Source: Tetradesmus obliquus (Eukaryota; Chlorophyta; Chlorophyceae; Sphaeropleales; Scenedesmaceae). Taken from it: a stretch of DNA of 64,000 bases. Positions 8,626 through 21,442 of this stretch are shown here, in pieces. The stretch spans positions 6,656,501-6,720,500 of the forward strand of contig CP126191.1 in NCBI GenBank assembly GCA_030272155.1, read 5' to 3'. Under the pieces are notes generated by a model that had not been told where the DNA came from, ran no database searches, and was given only the letters and a program-made list of their open reading frames with translations. The number at the start of each line of letters is the position of its first letter. The first letter of the stretch is position 1. Made by a program: the position numbers and the translations under genes.

Positions 8626-9614
8626 TCAAGAAGTACACCAGCACAGGCCTACTGAGCTGCACAGCATGCCTTTTGCACACACCTCCGAGGTGTAGCAGAC
8701 TGTCTCTTCGTACATCAGTTCGGGTTGTACACCGCCAGGCACCCCTCTATTGTCCCGGCGGCGAACCACTGCCATTGAGGAGCAGCCAATGCTGCTGGCG
8801 TGACTGTTGTTGAGGAATGAGGTGTCTTTGAGAGAGAGAACAGCTGTGGGGTCTTCAGTGTTAGCCACAGCTCTGGGGCTGATGCCGCTGCATGGCACAG
8901 TCAGCATAAAAAGCAGAGCGGGCGCTGATGACAATCTGCGCAACAGTCCTGCTACCACAGACAACAGGCACCATGCAGCTACTGTGCGCAAAAGCCTTAC
9001 GCCTGGCTGCGTCATTTGCATTCACTCAGCGCAGCAGCAGACATGCGCATGCTTTTGTAGACCCGTGTAAACAGTACAGATTGTCACCTGAATGTCACTC
9101 TGTTTGTGACCAGCACGGATGCAACGCCTTGCGGGCTGCCGCTGCTGTTGCTGCCACTTCTGTTGCTGCCACTGCTGTTGCTGCCCATGATCACCACACC
9201 GCCGCCGCCCAGCTGTGGGCCCTGCAGGTGCCCTGATAGCGTGACATTAATGAGCAGCAGGCGGCCTCCTTGCAGGGTGAAGTGCAGCTTGCTGGCTTTT
9301 GATGTGCCTGCAGCAGTTCTGGGGGGCAGCACGATGGTGGGCTGGCTGGCACTGCCAATGATGCAGAGTGTCTTGCCAGCTGCCAGGCCAACAGTAGCGG
9401 CCATGGTGTAGGTGCCTGGTCCCAGCTTGTAGGTGCGACCAGGAGTGAACCTCAGCGGTGTAGCAGGGGGCGTAGTGTGGATGATAGTGCTACTGGGACA
9501 GACAGCACTTGCAGGCGTGTCCTCCACCTGCTGCTGGCCAGCACACAGCCTGCACAGCTGGCAGGCACACAGCAGAAGTGCTGCGAGCAGGCAGGAAATA
9601 CGGTACTTGCAGCA
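8626..9614 (-). CDS. Putative secreted right-handed beta-helix protein, partial model
   Basis: The minus frame open below 9614 begins with a hydrophobic Leu/Ala/Cys run that looks like a signal peptide. It continues with short strands (GRTYKLGPGTYTM, then LLINVTLSG, then a GGGGVVIMG turn and a Ser/Asn/Gly-rich loop). A donor after 9088 joins in phase to an acceptor before 8887, giving further ladder-like segments with SFLNN. Alternating short strands with Asn/Gly turns are typical of pectin-lyase-fold and Pmp-type algal cell-wall proteins. No start codon is visible in the first exon, so an upstream exon is needed, and the 3' end is uncertain. No catalytic residues can be named. The weakest host model in the window. 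Confidence 0.4.
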
Positions 9615-11130
9615 CTATTGAATGGCATCCATCTTTATGTACAGTTGCTGTGCCGCTCGATTGATTGCACGGACAGGGTCTGCAGCGCAGCTCGCAGGTT
9701 TGTCGAAAGTACGAGTGCCACAGCTGTTGACAGCACATCTGGTGACATGGAAAATACCACACAATGCTCTGCATCTGCTTCGTGTACATCTTCCGTGGCG
9801 TTTCGCGGCAACGCAGTTTATCATCTACAGGACAGGCAGTGCCTGCAGGTGTGTCAGCTGACAGCACTGCCGTCATATGATTACGCCCCCTAGCCTCGTC
9901 AGCTTACGCCACCCCAGAACCGCAAGCTTACGCCCTTCTCGCCGTGTTTCAAGCATTACTTCGCAGATTTTTATCACCGAGAACGGGCTGCCAACGCTGT
10001 GATATGAAAACGCAGCGGAGTTACAGTGCGGGGAGGTACGGGCCCGCGTCAGCGTGTTCAGCTGCAGAATGCAGGATGGCTGATGCAGCAGTCTGCAGAC
10101 TCCGCACACGTGTGCAGGGCCCTTCACAGTCCGGGATGCTGGCCGCCAGACGCAAGCATATGTGTGCTGGCAGCATCTGCATGCATGCTGTGCTTCTGTT
10201 TCCAAGCTTGCGCTAGTTCCCACCTCGCAGCCTGAGGGCGTGCTCAAGCCACGCAAGGGGGCATCTCCGTGGTCAGGCTGTTAGCGTGCCCACGTTGAGT
10301 GCACAGCTAGCTGGTCCTTGCAAGGACACTCCAGCGGCTTTGCACACATAAAGGTGTTCCAATGTTACACGGCCACACAGCATATCAAGCTGCCACACAC
10401 GCCCAATCAAGAAAGACATTGGAACAAGATGGAAACCGTACCAGGTTGATAGCTTTGTTGGTGCCAACAACTGCTGAATTCAGCAATACCCCTGACATTG
10501 CCAGACAGCTGCACACACACTCCATCTTGCATGCGCTCAACCCCTGCTGCACACACCTACATGCCTGCCATAACACAGCCCAATTGGTTCAGCCATACAA
10601 AGCGTGGCACAGCATGGCACATGCAGGATTTCTTGCAGCACAGCTTTCCCTGCGAGCCAAAACAAAAGAGCAAATAACACTAACGCTGCCACTGTCAGGC
10701 TGCAGCCCAGACAAGTAGAAACTAGTCTCTTGATTGAACCGGTTCTACAGTGTTTCACACCACACTGCAAATATTCAGCCGTGCTCCTAGCATGCTGACC
10801 CGGCGCTTCTACCAGAGAAGGCTGCAGCTCTCAGCTGGTAGTATGCAGCAATGTCCACCCCAAGCACTGCTGCATCACTTCCTGCTGCATGTATGTTCAC
10901 ACACACGGTACCACTGCTGTTCACTGCTGCTCCTGCTGTTGCTCCTGCTGCTGCTCCTGCTGCTGCTGCAACTGTTGCCGCTCCTGTTGCAGCAGCTGCT
11001 GCTTACTCGTAGTGCACCCTGAGCTTCCTGGGCACGTAGTGCTCCTGCACGCACAGCAGCAGACGCACACGCAGCCATCAGTGAGACAGATGCACCACGC
11101 TGATGTGACCGAAAGCAAACATCCAATGCA
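9615..11130. other. Non-coding stretch with CTG-rich tract
   Basis: No supported gene. A CTG/CTC/TTG-rich tract lies at about 10920-11010 and yields poly-Gln-like frames on the minus strand. The right part should include the 3' untranslated region of the pyrophosphatase gene. Confidence 0.45.
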
Positions 11131-12746
11131 TCACGACTGCTTCTGCCAGTCCTGCAGGACAAACTTGCCTAGTCACACACCGTCCATGCTGCTGCCTTGC
11201 GCACCACATCACAAACCACCAAACACAGAGCAGCATGTGTATTGTCTCTACCTACCACAGCTCTGTCCCACAGCTGCACAGCTGCTGCTGCTGCTGTAGA
11301 CATAGAGATTACAAAAATTACTATTATACATGCTGTGCGCCGCACCTGGTACATGTTGAGGCTGTCCTTGACGCACTTCATGGCGTCGGCTGCTCCCAGG
11401 ATGTCGTCCACCTTGACGTCCTTGTGCTCGTTCTTCTTGTAGTCCTCAAAGAACCTGCGGACAGCGCCAGCACGGCAGCATGTCAACCAAGCATGTCAAC
11501 CAAGCACAGCACGCCCATCGACAATGCGTAAGCACACCAACCCGCGGCCAGCCCGCCAGGAACACGTGCGGCGCGCAGCCAGCTAGGTGACAGCAGCAAA
11601 CCCAACCTCGCCGCGTGCCTGCACATGCCCAGCGGGCAGCAGCAGCTGCTGGTCCTGGCTGATATTTCACCGCCACTTGCATGAACACCTGCTGAGCTCA
11701 CTGCTGCACAAGCGACTTGCACGCAACCCCTCTGCTCTGCAGCAACGTGCGCGCACCATGGCGCAGCTGCCCTATCCCGTCCTCCAGCGGCTCATCGCCC
11801 TATCCTGCCCGCCCCTGCTGCTCACCGCCTGATCTCCGCCAGCCTGTGGCTGGGCAGCTGGCTGATGTCTGTGAAGCTCTTGTACTCGGGGTCGTCCGCG
11901 TGCACCGCGATGAGCTTGTCGTCCTGCTCGCCCTGGTCCAGCATCTGCATCACGCCGATGGGCCGCACGCGCAGGAAGCACATGGGCACCACGGGCTCCT
12001 GCGGAGTTGAGGCAAGGCAGGCAGGACAAGCAGGGGCACGGCAGTGTGTATTAGAGCGGATGGTGGTACACAGGAGCCAGTTGTTCTGTTGTGCCTTGTG
12101 ACTTATGCGGCCTTGCCAGCAGTCAATGATGTTGGGTTGGCTGGCGCCAACAGCATCGCCAGCTGCGCCCAAGCAGGAGTCGCCAGCCCATCCACCCCCA
12201 GTGCAGCTGCTCTCGCCATCACCCTAGCACAGGAGGAACAGATGTGATTACAGAAAGGCATACCACCGCAGCAGATGCAATGGTCCCCACCTGCATGAGT
12301 ACCAGCACGTCCAGGGGGTCTGCATCCTCGCACAGCGTCTTGGGGATGAAGCCATAGTTGTGCGGGTACACCACGCTGGAGTACAGGATGCGGTCAACGT
12401 ACAGCAGGCCGGTGTCCTTGTCCAGCTCGTACTTGACCTTTGACCCGCGGGGGATCTCAATCACAGCGTTGACCACGTTTGGTGCATCGCTGCCTGGGCT
12501 CAGGTCGTGCCATGGGTGGCTGGCTGCAGGCAGCAACGCGCAGGACGAGACGCGCAAGAAGGGTGCAGAGGAATAGGGCACAAGGTGTTGATGAGGAGTA
12601 GTGGTTGAGATGGGCGTTTGCTGCTGATGACCATGGGCTGTCAACTGTCCTGCCTGCCTGCAGAGGGGGGTGGCTGCAGCAGTTGCCCTACCACCTGTCC
12701 CTGTGCATTGGCCAGCCAACACTCACGCTTGCGATACCTGAGACAT
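11131..12746 (-). CDS. PPA: Soluble inorganic pyrophosphatase (family I, plant type)
   Basis: Hydrolyses pyrophosphate to two phosphates with Mg2+, pulling biosynthetic reactions forward. Five exons fit with all phases: 12746-12727, 12519-12291, 11998-11826, 11454-11346 and 11151-11131, giving 183 residues, about the usual size for plant and algal cytosolic enzymes. The family motif D-A-D-P-L-D-V is present in exon 2, together with the conserved KVKYELDK strand, the [13 protein letters not shown] segment and, over exons 3-4, DDPEY and [15 protein letters not shown]. No transit peptide is seen with the chosen ATG at 12746, so a cytosolic location is likely. The first exon codes only six and two-thirds residues and the last only six plus stop; both were chosen from phase and splice signals and are less certain than the middle. 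Confidence 0.9.
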
Positions 12747-13490
12747 GGTGAGCATATACGCTGACGTTTATCACATTAAATGCTGGCTTGCAATTGATCA
12801 GGGCTACGCGCGGTCGCAGCCGGTCAAGCGCAACGCTTGCACAGGACGGTTCATAGTCATTGCCCATCAGAAGCTGCAAGTTCGACACCCTTTTGAACTT
12901 ATGATCTATGCACTGCCAGGGTGATAGTGGTGCTGTAGGCGCCAGCTGCCGATACCACGGTATGCTGGATTCCTGCAACTCGAGAACGCCCCAGAAGAGC
13001 ACTAGGCATTGTCAAAGAATGTTTAATAGTCAAAACTTCCTACCTGTGCCGCGCATAAAAGACATGGTGAAGCCTTGTGAAATCTTAGTAGAGGTGACTG
13101 TGGAGCAGGAATTGGAGCTCAGCAGGTGCTGTTTGACACTTCAATTGTAATTGAAACAAAGAGGAAGCAACTCTCGATTGATCACGCACGCTGGTGCCTC
13201 CAACGCTGTGACCTTCTGGCCCTGAACAACAGCAACTGTTGCTTTGTCAGGAAGACGAACCAACACAGTAGAAGCAGCGTACGCAGCGTATTCCGTCATC
13301 TTGAAGGGCTATTTCCGTCTATTTGATGATGTTCAACCGTTTGCATGGTCGAAACCCTACATCACTTTCAAAGCTCCTCAAGAATACGCAAGCAACCTGA
13401 CCTGTCACGATCCTGTGCTTAGAGCGGCCACTGGCTCTACACATTGTTGGGTGGTGCTGTTGTCTGCGATTGTGGCCTGCCCTGGGCCCC
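12747..13490. promoter_or_regulatory. Head-to-head upstream region of PPA and the RanBPM-like gene
   Basis: A stretch of 744 bases separates the two divergent start codons and probably holds both promoters and leaders. No clear TATA box or repeat was seen; short open frames on both strands have no recognisable content. Confidence 0.45.
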
Positions 13491-16092
13491 ATGCTGGGCC
13501 AACAAGCCTCTGTACAAACGCCGCATGCAGCAGCTGTTGCACCAGACGCGTTCAACACAGCACAGCATGGCCCTGGCCTAGAGATAGGCAAAGACAAGCT
13601 TAGCATACGCTACGTTGGTGATGGCAGGCATGACAACGATGTGGGAAGCATACAAGGCAACAGGCCTGTGCCCACCCAGCAGCTGCTGTACTACTTTGAG
13701 GTGACAGTGGTAGACCAGGGGGAGTTAGGCCGCATAGCCATTGGATTCACAGAAAAGAGCTTCAAGCTGACGCGGCAGCCAGGGTGAGTGGCATCCAGGC
13801 AGCCTTAGGCTGTGCTGGCGCTGTCATCTGCATGCAGTTGGCGCCCTGTGAACACGTGATGCCGCCTGTGTGCAGCAGATGCTGTGAACACAGCAGATGC
13901 TGTGGCCCAGCACACACCGCAGCATAGGCTTCCAATAAATGACACATGCCAACGGCTGATCGCCAGCCTTATAATTCACCGCTGGTGCTGCTTACCTGGC
14001 ATCCACAGCAGCACACAACCAAACGTCAGTACTTCGCTCTGCACGCACACGTGTACACGCACGTGCTACATGCATGCATGCATGCACAGGCGTGGGCCGT
14101 AACATGCTGCTTACATGCACACGCAGCTGGGAGGCCTCCAGCTACGGCTACCACGGCGACGATGGCCGCAAGTTCTACCACTCTGAAAAGGGCGAGGAGT
14201 ACGGGCCCAAGTGGAGTGCGGGCGACACAGTGGGCGCATGCCTGCACTTTGAGCGGCAGGAGATCTTCTTCACGTGAGCATGTGGCGCACACCAGCCGCA
14301 CAAGCAACGCAGCAGCAGCAGCAGCCGCAGCAGCGTTGGGGTGAAGGGTGATACAGCTTGAGCTGCATGTTGATGGTGCATGCTGTGTTTGTAGCAGGCA
14401 GTTGCAAGCTGGCTGGTGCACGGCTGGCTGCAGTGTCCTGCAGGTTGGGTACGTTGGGTCGCATGGTGGTCGAGCACGTACAAGTTCCAAGACAAGCCAA
14501 TGTTATGCCCTGCCTGGTTTCTGCTGCAGGAAGAATGGCACGCGGCTGAAGACAGCGTTCCGCAATGTACGGCCGCAGCAGCTGTACCCCACCATTGGCC
14601 TGCACAGGTGGGCCAGCCTGCCATGCTGACACCACCACAAGCAGCAGCAGCAGTAGCAGCAGCAGTACCCAATAGCAGCAGCAGCACCAGCGGCACTAGC
14701 TTGTGCTCTGCGAGTCTGGGGCGCGCCAACTACTGTTGAGCACCCTTGCTAGCATCACCCAACGTCGTTTGCACGTAGGGATGCTGAGCCAATGAGCACG
14801 CATTGACCGCGCTTGTGTTGCTGCTGCCCCGCACGTGGTGCCCTGCGCGTCGCCCTTGCAGCAAGAATGAGCACGTGGTGGTCAATTTTGGCGGCTCACC
14901 CTTCAAGTTTGACCTTGAGGGGCTGCTGGCTGAGGAGCGGGAGCAGCAGGCGGCAGCGGTGCAGCGGTGAGCGCCGCTGCAGCAGCAGTCGCAGCAGCAG
15001 CCCATTGAAACATATAAACGGGGGGGGGGGGGGGTGGTGTGATGCAGTTGTGCTGATGTTGTGCTTGATCAGAGAGGTACGTTTGGCATCAGCCGCCCTG
15101 CTTTATGGCATGCTCAGGAGCATAGATTGTGACCCGTCTGAGTCTGCAGCTGCGTTGTTAACGTCCTGCGGCCCAAACCATAAGTTGGTGTATACTGCAT
15201 GGTGTGTGTTTGCAGCATGAGCGTTGCGGCAAGCGACGCGCACCAGATCGTGCGCAGCTACCTGCTGTTCCATGGCTATGGGGCCACACTGGCAGCCTTC
15301 GATGCAGCAGCAGGCGCAGAGGGCATCGCACAGCCGATGTGGTGAGTACAGCCAGGCGTTACAGCAGCGCTGCAGGTGCAGCTGCACAGCAAGCAGCCTG
15401 GAGCTTCCGCCTGGCTCTGCCTCCAGTCAGCTGCATCATGGCATGCACAAAAGCTCATCTCTATTCTTCCAGCACAGCAGTTGGGATCTCAGCTGCGGGA
15501 TTTGCCCAGGCAAGTGGTGTGCTTGCCTGACACCGCACTACTCATGCATTACTGTCACAGCTCGCCAACAGCACCGCATGCTGCTGCTGCTGCTGCTGCT
15601 GTTGCTGCTGCAGCGAGGGCGATGATGCTGAGCCCATGTCAGCCACGCTGGCCACGCGGCAGGCTGTGCGCGGCGCCATCATGGCGGGGCAGCTGGTGCC
15701 AGCCATGGAGCTGCTGCGGCAGCAGTGCCCCGGGCTGCTGGGCGGCTCTGCTGTTGCTGATGAGGTGCAGTTCCACATGAGCTGCCAGCAGTTCATCGAG
15801 CTCATCAGGTGGGGCGGGGTGAAGATATGGCCTGCGTGTTGGGGTGGTGGGGTAGTGGGGTGATGCTCATCAGGTCCGGTGGTGTGGACCTGTATCCTTG
15901 CTAGGCAGTGCTAGTTGCAATCATGTGATGGTTGCACAGGCGCTCGGCTGGCCTCACGCCTGGTGAAGTGTTGGCGGGGCAGTGACGCTTGTTGATCACT
16001 GGTTCACTGCTCTGCACTGCATCCCAGCATCACCAGCATGCACAACTGCTCTGAGCACCGCCTGAGCTGCTGTGCAACTGTCGGCGTGGCTG

Positions 16093-16124
<32 letters not shown>

Positions 16125-17075
16125 AGGGAGGGCCGCATCATGGAGGCCATGCAGTTTGCGCAGAGTGTGCTGGCAGGGCTGAAGCCGGGTGCAGCACACA
16201 AGGACTCGCAGCTCAAGGTGGGAGGCAGGGCAGTGCCTAGGCGGGTGTCTGGCAGCAGCCTCACGGTGTGGTTTACATGACAAATAAGTTCAGCAATCAC
16301 CGGGTCAAGCTGCAGTCAGCTGTGCATGATTGAGCCGCCCTCCTGTGGCGTTCGCCCTGGACTCTGCTGCACAAGCTCCGCAATCTTGCTGCCATCTTAG
16401 TGGAGAGGGTTGTGGCATCAGCATGCCAAGCAGTATGGCTAATGTCGGCCTACCATCAGCCAGGTTGTTACTTGTCTGCCACCTCTGGATTCCCTGTCTT
16501 TTCACAAGGTGCCAGCGTAGCAGCTGCACGGCTGTTGCCAGGCACGGACGTGACACGTGCTGCGCAATGTGCCCTGCTGCGCCGCCTCATGCTGTGTGCA
16601 GGAGGTGGTGGCGCTCATTGCGTATGAGCACCCGGAGCAGTCGCCGCTGGCGCACCTGCTGCATCTGAGCCAGCGCGAGGCAGTGGCAGACGCAGTGAAC
16701 GCAGCCATACTGCAGGTGGCTGGCCAGTCGGCAGCAGCAGCAGCTGGGGATGAAGCAGGTGCTGCAGCAAAAGACAGCGGCAGCACTGAGGCCGGCAGCT
16801 CACCACCGCAGGTAAGAACTCTTGCAGCGATGATGCGGAGAACGGTGTGAGCTTTGCAATTGGACCTTGGTCTGCATGAATTATGCACCTGTAGCGGCTG
16901 CTGCTTCTGTTGCCACGTTGCAATAACTGGCTGCTGCTGCTGCTGCTGCTGCTGACAGAGCTCGCTGGAGGTGCTGTTGCGGCAGCTGGTTGCCACGCGC
17001 ATGGCACTGCGCGAGGAGCATGGCGGGGGCGAGCCCTTCGACCTGTGCGAGGCCCTGCAGCGCTCACGCTCGTGA
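13491..17075 (+). CDS. RANBPM: RanBPM/Gid1-like protein (SPRY-LisH-CTLH-CRA)
   Basis: Scaffold subunit of the CTLH/GID ubiquitin ligase in other eukaryotes. Nine exons fit in phase: 13491-13783, 14127-14273, 14530-14607, 14862-14966, 15216-15341, 15614-15808, 16127-16217, 16602-16811, 16959-17075; 453 residues. The SPRY domain covers about residues 30-200 (LSIRYVG, YYFEVTV, GRIAIGF, GDTVGACLHF, then EIFFT-KNG across an intron). A LisH motif follows at about 213-240 (IVRSYLLFHGYGATLAAF), then CTLH (ATRQAVRGAIMAGQL) and a CRA region to the end with an Ala-rich loop. Start chosen at the ATG at 13491; the N-terminus before SPRY is short and could be longer. Several introns end in CTG runs directly before the acceptor. 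A TGTAA poly(A) candidate lies at 17621-17625. Confidence 0.88.
15020..15034. repeat. Poly-G run, 15 bases
   Basis: A run of 15 G within intron 4 of the RanBPM-like gene. Such runs often vary in length and can be sequencing-length uncertain. Confidence 0.9.
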
Positions 17076-18068
17076 CACATGGCGCAGGGGTTGCCAACCC
17101 GCAGTGCGTGCATGGCTTGGCCTGGTGCTGGAAGGGGCCGGGGGAGCCCTGAGCATGGCACATGTTGGATGGGAAGGGGTCCACAGCAGCATATGCTATC
17201 TTGGGTTGTACAACACACAAGGTATCCTTGCGCATGATGATGAAGGTATCCTTGCGCCATACAGCTGTACATTATTTTGTATTGCCACTATCACACAGTT
17301 TGTGAGGCATCGTTATGGGTGCAAGGCCCGTGCTGAAGATGGGTGATGTAGTGATCCCGGTGCTGCACCCTCGCATGACGGCGTTGCTGGCTGTATTCAG
17401 CTGCCGCTCCCTTGCAGTTGCCTAGGCCTGATGCGCCACTAGTGCAGTACTGCACCCATGGCATATGCATGCATGGCGGCCTGGCTGTTGCATGGGGAGG
17501 CGGGTTCACGCAGGCCGTGACGCCTTGTGTCATAGGTCTCGCTCAACGCATTCAAATTTGTTAGTCTGTGAAAAGGATCACAGAGACCCAGCTGTGGTCC
17601 TGGAGCATGACTAATGCTAATGTAACAGTCTTTGAACTCAGCATGAGCCAGGAGCGGACATGGCAGCTGTACTCGACACCTGAAACGCTGAAATATGATA
17701 CGTCCAGGCAGCTGACGCGCAGCCGATATGTTGCATCGCTGTCTGGGCACGTTTAGCAGACGTTGGCACCGCAGTGCTGATTCAACATCATCTAGCATAA
17801 CTGGACCGCTGCCCCTGTTGACAAAGATTTCCGCATCTATCTCAGACTAAACCGACAACTGATCTAGCCGATAGAGCTGGGTGCATGCTGGTCCGTGTGT
17901 CAAAAATCGTGTCACTGTTACTTTGCATCTCGACTCCCGACACCTGCCTATATCTTTCGGCAGGCCGTGAGCTGGGTACTTGTCTTCGTCAACCTTCAGC
18001 TGATCACCTGCGCAACTCAGGGCGACACAACACAGTCTGCAACAGCACCGTACAACGCAAGCAGAAGG
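17076..18068. other. 3' flank of RanBPM-like gene and upstream region of the next gene
   Basis: No supported gene. A 14-base piece (ggtatccttgcgca) is nearly repeated at 17220 and 17246. A TGTAA element at 17621-17625 could end the upstream transcript. The frame of the next gene is open further upstream, but without an ATG. Confidence 0.4.
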
Positions 18069-18667
18069 ATGATGCTTCAACGTGCACAGAGCCAGTTGGC
18101 AGCTCCTGCCCAGGGCCGTACCCGCATGTGCGCTCCTCGCATGCATAAACTCAGCAAGCGTAGCCTCGTCGTAACAGCAGCTGCGCAGCCCGAGGAGCCC
18201 AGCAGCAGCACGAGCCCACCACCTTCACTGCAGGCACAGCTGCAGACCTTCGCAAACAAATACGAAACAAACGCTTTGTCGTCGGGTGTGGGCGCCCTTG
18301 CAGTGACGGGCTGGTGTGTCGCTCATGGGCAGGACCCTGCGACAGCAGCTGGCATATCCGTCATGTCTGTCGTCGTTGCACTGGTGAGCGGGGGCTGTGG
18401 GAGCGGGTATGCAAGCTTTGCACAGTGTGCTGCCTTAGACAGAGCATCTGCTGTAGGGTGCAGCCTGCTGGCTGTCACTCTGGTGATTCATGCCGCGACT
18501 TGCTGGCTACACTTGCATGTGCTGTTCGCTTGTTTTGCGTGCCAGGTCGGCAGCACACAGGTGTTGCTGGGGCTATGCAATTGCAGTTCACATCTAACGA
18601 CTCTGGGTGGTGCTTTTTGCTGCAGGTCCTGAATGAGGTGCTGTTTTCGGACGATGTCAGCCTGTGA
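18069..18667 (+). CDS. Small probable plastid-targeted membrane protein (118 aa)
   Basis: Exons 18069-18383 and 18626-18667 join in phase to give 118 residues. The first 40 residues are rich in Arg, Ala, Ser and Gln without acidic residues, ending before an Ala-Ala-Ala-Gln, as in chloroplast transit peptides. A Pro/Ser linker follows, then a helix (LQAQLQTFANKYETNAL), a Gly/Ala-rich hydrophobic helix, and a second one (GISVMSVVVALV) continued into a short acidic tail by exon 2. A possible 15-base micro-exon at 18546-18560, also in phase, would add five residues. I do not recognise the family. TGTAA at 18798-18802 is a good poly(A) candidate. An inner-envelope or thylakoid location is inference. 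Confidence 0.55.
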
Positions 18668-21442
18668 AGTCGCCTTCGTGTAGATGCAGGCCAATCATGC
18701 TGGGCAACCTTGTAGTTTCATGTACTTGTCAAGGGGTGCTGGTACTATAGTTCAGGCATTATGGCGCTGCTCTTGTTAGGGCTGAGCCAGTTTTGGCTGT
18801 AATAGAATGGTGTTTGGGTTGCTGCAGCCGGTTGTTTCAACCATGTGTACGCAGCAGCAGTGGCAAGTCTGTGCTGCAAACGTGCCATCCGCACCTGCAC
18901 AAAGCACTGCTGGCTGGTAGCTGCGCGGCCTACCTTTTTCGTATGATGCGTGAAAGCTGTTTTAGCATGCATGATGCGGTAGTGTTTTTCCAGGACACAG
19001 TCATGGCATGGCTTGCAGTTTCCTCGCGCATCTTACTTCACCGTGTATATGTTCAAGTTCTTTTTGGATGTTCCTGCCGCAACCATTATGAACTCTTGTT
19101 TGGGTAGTCCCCAACAAACATGTTTGTTTGAAGGCATAGTCTGTAGCTGATATTGGCATGGTGCTGTCAGACAGTGTTTGTGCACTGGCAGCTGCTGAGC
19201 GCTTTGTACTATTCAGGGATGTGCTTTGTTGACAAAGCAATCGCCATGTGTGTGCTGATCCGGCTGCCGGTCTGGTTGAGTCTGGCGGGCAGCAGGCAGC
19301 TGGTTGTACAGAGGTGGTGCAGTTGCAACAGCTGTTGAGGGACAGCAGGCAGCGCAGGCGCTGCTCTGCATGCTACAGAGGCCGACTGGTTCTCAGGGTC
19401 AGCGTACTGTCACTTGTGCGGACAGCAGGAGAGCATAACTTGCGCCCTGGTGGTCAGGGCTGAGGGTTGGCTATGTCCTATGCGAAGGATTGCTGTGCTG
19501 ATGCCACGATGCATCTATTCGATGACGCATTGGGTGACAGCAGGATACTTGTCCTGCGAGTAATGCCGACGTGGCGCGTGTGTTGCTCAAGATGGCTTGG
19601 GTGTGGGAAACAGGGTCGCTGCTCTGGCAGTGTATCATGTACAACAGGGCTTGTATGTATTTTCTTCCTGAAGCATTGGTGCGCTATCTGCATGTACCAT
19701 GAGCTATCATGGCTCCAAATGACTATGTGTGGCCAAGTTGGTCAGTGTTTTGTTAAATGGCTAGGAGCGGTGGGTCGCCTGGCACCTGCATGCGGCCAGG
19801 GCTGAGCGTGCAAGCGCTTTTCATGGTGATGTTGAGCAGAGTGACAGGCCATGTAACTCGTGGAATATTCCATTAATGTCTTTCACTTCCTAGGAGCCTA
19901 GGCCTACGTTCAGTGCGCACCCTTTGCACGATTTGTGTGTTACACGACGGGAACACAGCCCGCACGGCACGTGCACATGGGTAGAGAGTTGCAGCATCAG
20001 ACATGATCTTGCAGCCTGAACCTGCATGCAAGCCTCTGGCAACTTTCTTTATACAAGCCTCGCTGCATGTCAGAGACCCACGCCGACCAGCTGAGGGTGT
20101 AAGCAGTAGATTGACCGAGATGGGCATGGCAAGCCTGAGAAGCGCAGGCGACCAAATTCAAGGCGGCATTACCACTGCAACATCACACGCATGCTGTACA
20201 TTTTGTGCAAATGAACAAACCCCCGCTGTCAGCACAGCCCGTGACATGTCTGTGCAGCTGGCCATGATGATGCCATGCACAGCCATCCGCACAGTTCATG
20301 CAACGACGCAAGAACGTAGCCTGTCCATCTTCACTTCAGAACACCACCAACTGTTGGTGTTACACATTGCAACAGACTGACAGCTCTGACACTGTGTGCA
20401 CATCAGGTAATGGGCGACACGTCACTTGTGTATCATATGTTCCTGCTGGATCAACATGATGCAGCAAACAGTGAGTTCACATGACACCTGGGTTCACCTA
20501 TGACAGTGGCAATGACAGCAGCAAGATGCGAGTCTGTTGACCGTAACGCCATAAGCAAGCAGGCATCACTGAACCTTCCAGGCCTAGGACTGCACCAAGG
20601 TTTGTCCCATACCTGTAAGGCTCTATGTGAGATCACGCACTGCGCTCAAACAATCACAGAGCTGATATAACAGCACCTGGCATTGAACAAAACACTTTCA
20701 CACAGGGGTCGCAGGCAACTCTCAACACATGCTGGAGGAGACCAAGAATGAGCAGGTTGGCAGAACAGCACTGCATATCCAGCGCAAATCCTCCTGCCCT
20801 ACATCAGCCAAGCCAGCAAGAGAAAAGCAACCCAGATGCACCTAGGTGCTGCACCTAGGGCACGCAGCATCTTCAGATCCAAACTGCCACAGCAGGCAGG
20901 GCCAAGCTGCATTGGCCTGCGGCAAGAGCTAGGGCTCTTGCCCAAAATTCATTGGATGTGCATTTACCAGAAGTTGGCATGTTGCACAAGCTGCAGCTGC
21001 CTGCAGTCTGAACGCGACAACTCAACCAAACACCATACACTCAGCCATCAAAAGCCCGAACAGGGCGCCAACACCTCAGCAGCAACGCCCCAGACCACAC
21101 CAAACAGAGTACACAGCTGCCACACAGCTGCCTTGCAATCGCATATGAACTGCAAGGCAGCACGTGCCACTTCCGCCCAATCCGAGGGTCAGCGGCCACT
21201 GCATGTAAAAATGCTGTAGCGCTGCACGCTGTTGAACCACTGCGCAGCATCGCTCCACTCACCCTATCCACTCCACTCAGCCCCATGTGCTACGAGCCAC
21301 AGAGAGCACTCAGACATGCGCTGCTGCATGCTCCGACAAGCGATACAGCTGCTGCAGCAAACAAGCAGGGCGCACTATCACAGCGCCAGGCATGTGCCGC
21401 ACCTCTGCCAGCAAGCACGCTCCTACAGCACCAGCGCTGCAC
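18668..21442. other. Long convergent intergenic region
   Basis: Lies between the ends of a plus-strand and a minus-strand gene. Only short, unconvincing frames are seen on either strand, with no triplet runs typical of local coding exons. A TGTAA lies at 18798-18802. It probably holds the two 3' untranslated regions and spacer DNA; a missed short gene cannot be excluded. Confidence 0.4.
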
